The notes under the pieces were generated by a model. That model was not told the origin of the DNA, made no database searches, and worked only from the letters and a program-made list of their open reading frames with translations. Both the position numbers and the translations under genes were made by a program. This document shows positions 5,652-7,935 of a DNA stretch of 7,935 nucleotides, piece after piece. Each line of letters begins with the position of its first letter. Position 1 is the first letter of the stretch. This DNA comes from Burkholderiales bacterium (GTDB taxonomy: Bacteria; Pseudomonadota; Gammaproteobacteria; Burkholderiales; Usitatibacteraceae), in the NCBI GenBank assembly GCA_025936275.1, contig JAICTR010000117.1, forward strand, positions 1-7,935, written 5' to 3'.

Positions 5652-7685
5652 TCAGCCTTGGTCGGGTTTCCTCACCCAGAAGAGGTACATGCCGGCGAAG
5701 GTGTCGGGGAACTCGCCCTCGAACGCGTCCCATGATGCGGGATCCGAGCCCCAGGGGTCCCGCGGATGGCGCTCGGCATAGCGGCGGCGCGTCGCGGGAT
5801 CGACGGCGAGGCCGAGCCACTCGAGGCCGAGCTCGGCGACCCTCTGCGCGATGCGCGGCAAGCTGTAGCGATGCTCCTGAACGTGGAAGAGCAGATCGCG
5901 GCATTCGTTCATGCCGTGGAAATCGCGCAGCGCCGTCACCTTCTCGAACGCCGGCGTCGCGCGCAGCGCCGCGCGCGCCGCGCGGATGCCCTGCGGCGTG
6001 GGCTCGAAGCCGCGCTGCGCGATGAAGGCACGCGCCCGCACGATGTCCTGCCGCGCGGCTTCGCTGTAGAGGCCCACCTGCATGTAGCCGCCGGGTTTCA
6101 ACACCGCGGCGAGGCGGCGCCATCCCGCGAGCGGATCGGCGAGGTGATGCAGCACGCCCACCGACGAGACGAGATCGAAGCGGCCGATGTCGCCGATCTC
6201 GTCGATGTCCGCCTGTGCGTGCTCGAGGTTCGCGACGCCGAGCTCGGTGCGCTTGCGCTCGGCATAGGCGAGGCTCGCGCGGCTCAAGTCGATCGCGACG
6301 ACGCGCGCATCGGGGAAGCGGCGCGCGAGCTCGATCGATTCCTGGCCGGTGCCGCAGCCGGCGACGAGGATCCCGCGGCGCGCTTGCGCGTTGCGCGGCG
6401 CCACGGCGATGTGGGGGAAGAGCGCCTGCAGGTGCGCCTCGAGCGTCGCCGGTTGCGCGGGCGCGCAGGCGACCCAGCGCGGATAGGGGCTTTCCTCGTA
6501 TTGCCGGCGCACCTCGCGCGAAACCTCGCCTCGCACCGGCGTGAGCGACGGCAAAACTTGCGCGAGCGCGGCCTCGGTGCGCGGCTCGATCACCTGTTGA
6601 AGGATCACGGCGGATAGCGCCTCGGGCCACTGGCGCTCCGCGAGCCGGGTTGCGCCCTCGAGGCTTCCGAGCGGCACGTAAGCGGCGAGGATCGCGAGCG
6701 ACGCGGCATCCACTTCGCTTCGCGACGCGAGCGCCGCTTCGACCGCGCCGCGCAGCGTCTCCACGCGCGCCGCCTCGTCGGCCGTGAACGCGAGCACGTA
6801 ATCGCCGAGGAAGCACTGCCGCGCGAGCGCACAGGTGAGCGCGAGCGCCGCCGCGTCTTCATGTCGCTCCACCGAGGCGGCCTCGAGCCGCTCGCGGCGC
6901 AGCTTCGTGAGCGATTGCTCGAGCGCCGCGTCGCACACCTGCGCCGTCGCGAGATGCGCGAGGAGAAGGGCGCTCGTCGCGAGGCCGCGTTCGGTGCGCA
7001 GCATCGTGGCGGCCGTACGGGCGAGGTCCGCGGGACGCGTCCAGGCTTCGCCCATCGCGCGGGCGAGGAGCGCGCGGAACGCGGCATCGTCGGGCACCCG
7101 CGGGGCGATCGCCGCGCAGCGGGCGAAGTTCATGCGCATCTCGACGTTCTCTTCGAGCGCAACCGCGGCGCGATAGGCGGCGAGCGCGTCCTCGACCCGG
7201 CCCGCGTCCTCGAGCGCGACGCCGAGGTTGTTGAGCGCCGCCGCGTAGCGGGGCTCGGCGGCGAGCGCGCGCCGGTAGCACGTGATCGCCTCGGCGTTGC
7301 GGCCCGCGGCGCGCAACACGTTGCCGAGGTTGAAGAGCGCCGGCGCGAACGACGCCTGGATCGCGAGCGCCGCGCGGAACGCGGCCTCGGCCCGGGCGCC
7401 ATCGCCGCGCGCCTGGTGGATCAGCCCGCGCAGGTTGTGGAAATGCGGCACTTTGCCGTTGGCGCGGATCGCGGCCTCGACGTGCGCGAGCGCCTCGTCC
7501 TGCCGATCGGTGGCGTGCTCGACGCCCGCGAGGAGCACCAGCGCATCGGCCCGTGTCGGCGCGCCTTCGAGCACCTGGCGGTAGATGGCCTCGGCCTCGG
7601 CGAGGCGGCCGGCATCGTGGTGCGCCATGCCGGAGGTGAGCGCCTGGCGCGTGGCGAGCTCCTGCGGGTCGATCGTGGTGCTCAT
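5652..7685 (-). CDS. TPR-repeat protein fused to a class I SAM-dependent methyltransferase
   Basis: The protein has 677 residues and no signal peptide or membrane segment, so it is probably cytoplasmic. The N-terminal part holds about five TPR units at 34-residue spacing (roughly 16-185; the fourth and fifth are clearest: LFNLGNVLRAAGRNAEAITCY and NNLGVALEDAGRVEDALAAY). A helical region of about 200 residues follows, ending in the motif RQYEESPYPRW (394-404). Then comes a Rossmann methyltransferase domain with motif I VAGCGTGQES (441-450), the acidic residue Asp466 in VVAIDLS, FDLVSSVGVLHHL (503-515) and VLKPGGYMQVGLY (528-540). The C-terminal 130 residues end in FAGMYLFWVRKP. TPRs suggest a protein partner or peptide substrate, but the methyl acceptor cannot be read from the sequence. 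ATG 7685 lacks an evident Shine-Dalgarno sequence. It begins 25 bp after the stop of the upstream gene and ends 25 bp before the CoA-transferase, and has no obvious metabolic link to it. Confidence 0.92.
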   Translation of the reverse strand: MSTTIDPQELATRQALTSGMAHHDAGRLAEAEAIYRQVLEGAPTRADALVLLAGVEHATDRQDEALAHVEAAIRANGKVPHFHNLRGLIHQARGDGARAEAAFRAALAIQASFAPALFNLGNVLRAAGRNAEAITCYRRALAAEPRYAAALNNLGVALEDAGRVEDALAAYRAAVALEENVEMRMNFARCAAIAPRVPDDAAFRALLARAMGEAWTRPADLARTAATMLRTERGLATSALLLAHLATAQVCDAALEQSLTKLRRERLEAASVERHEDAAALALTCALARQCFLGDYVLAFTADEAARVETLRGAVEAALASRSEVDAASLAILAAYVPLGSLEGATRLAERQWPEALSAVILQQVIEPRTEAALAQVLPSLTPVRGEVSREVRRQYEESPYPRWVACAPAQPATLEAHLQALFPHIAVAPRNAQARRGILVAGCGTGQESIELARRFPDARVVAIDLSRASLAYAERKRTELGVANLEHAQADIDEIGDIGRFDLVSSVGVLHHLADPLAGWRRLAAVLKPGGYMQVGLYSEAARQDIVRARAFIAQRGFEPTPQGIRAARAALRATPAFEKVTALRDFHGMNECRDLLFHVQEHRYSLPRIAQRVAELGLEWLGLAVDPATRRRYAERHPRDPWGSDPASWDAFEGEFPDTFAGMYLFWVRKPDQG

Positions 7686-7710
7686 GGATTCGTGCGGAAT
7701 GGAAACGGCT

Positions 7711-7935
7711 TCAGAGGATCACGCCGTACGGCCAGTTCTCGCGCACCACCTGCTCCGGGAGCTTCCTCAGCACGTCGATCGCGAACGCGGTATCGGCCTC
7801 GGAGAGCGCGTGCAGCGCGTGGGCGCGAAGGAGCGTCTGCAGCGCCTTGCCGAACATCGGGGGATCGAGCATCTCGCCCTCGAAGCGGATCGCGCCGCCG
7901 AGGAGCGCGTCGGCCTCGATCGCCGCCTGCAGGAT
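7711..7935 (-). CDS. C-terminal 74 codons of an unrecognised protein
   Basis: An open frame enters from the right edge and stops at TGA 7713-7711, in the same direction as all other genes and 25 bp before the TPR-methyltransferase. The visible tail begins ILQAAIEADALLGGAIRFEG and ends with LRKLPEQVVRENWPYGVIL. It is rich in Ala, Leu and Glu and looks helical, with codon use (G/C in third position) like the neighbours. I do not recognise the family. The close spacing suggests it shares a transcript with the TPR-methyltransferase. It is supported by position, strand and codon bias rather than by homology. Confidence 0.6.
   Translation of the reverse strand: MLQAAIEADALLGGAIRFEGEMLDPPMFGKALQTLLRAHALHALSEADTAFAIDVLRKLPEQVVRENWPYGVIL

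Noticed and set aside
327..6025. Very long plus-strand open frames (542 aa at 327-1955, 600 aa at 2015-3817, 535 aa at 4418-6025)
   Set aside because: They lie antisense to mfd, the fumarase, the lyase, the CoA-transferase and part of the methyltransferase. Their Arg/His/Ala/Glu-rich translations show no domain or motif and are expected opposite genes with G/C third positions in high-GC DNA.

Overview
The window is a compact, very GC-rich stretch (roughly 70% G+C by eye) in which every supported gene lies on the minus strand, so the transcriptional order runs from right to left. Gene content (class I fumarase of the ~505-residue type, a CaiB/BaiF CoA-transferase paired with a CitE-like lyase, Mfd) and an ATTCCCGCG-type palindromic repeat point to a proteobacterium, most likely a betaproteobacterium. 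That placement is an inference from protein character and has not been tested by a search.

Layout in the direction of transcription: (1) 7935-7711, the last 74 codons of an unrecognised helical protein; (2) 7685-5652, a 677-residue protein with five N-terminal TPR repeats and a C-terminal SAM-dependent methyltransferase domain; (3) 5626-4397, a family III CoA-transferase; (4) 4400-3546, a CitE/HpcH-type CoA-ester lyase whose ATG overlaps the stop of gene 3 (ATGA); (5) 3469-1952, class I [4Fe-4S] fumarate hydratase; (6) 1940 to beyond base 1, the first 646 codons of mfd, the transcription-repair coupling factor. The longest gap between genes is 76 bp (3470-3545), and it holds a plausible promoter for the fumarase. 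No RNA gene, transposase, CRISPR array or convincing intrinsic terminator was seen.

How the genes may work together: the CoA-transferase, lyase and class I fumarase match the three activities needed to hydrate mesaconate to (S)-citramalate, activate it with CoA and cleave it to acetyl-CoA and pyruvate. Class I fumarase from Burkholderia xenovorans is known to have mesaconase activity. This assignment rests on family membership and gene order only. The fumarase and mfd are 11 bp apart and probably cotranscribed.

The most striking sequence-level oddity is inside mfd: a perfect 20-bp palindrome, its flank expanded into three 18-bp tandem units, sits in frame in the coding region and adds about 20 residues (…RVRGND-EGGGND-EGSGND…) near the boundary between the UvrB-like module and domain D3. 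The rest of the window looks like ordinary chromosomal housekeeping and central metabolism. I did not find evidence of a wholly new system.
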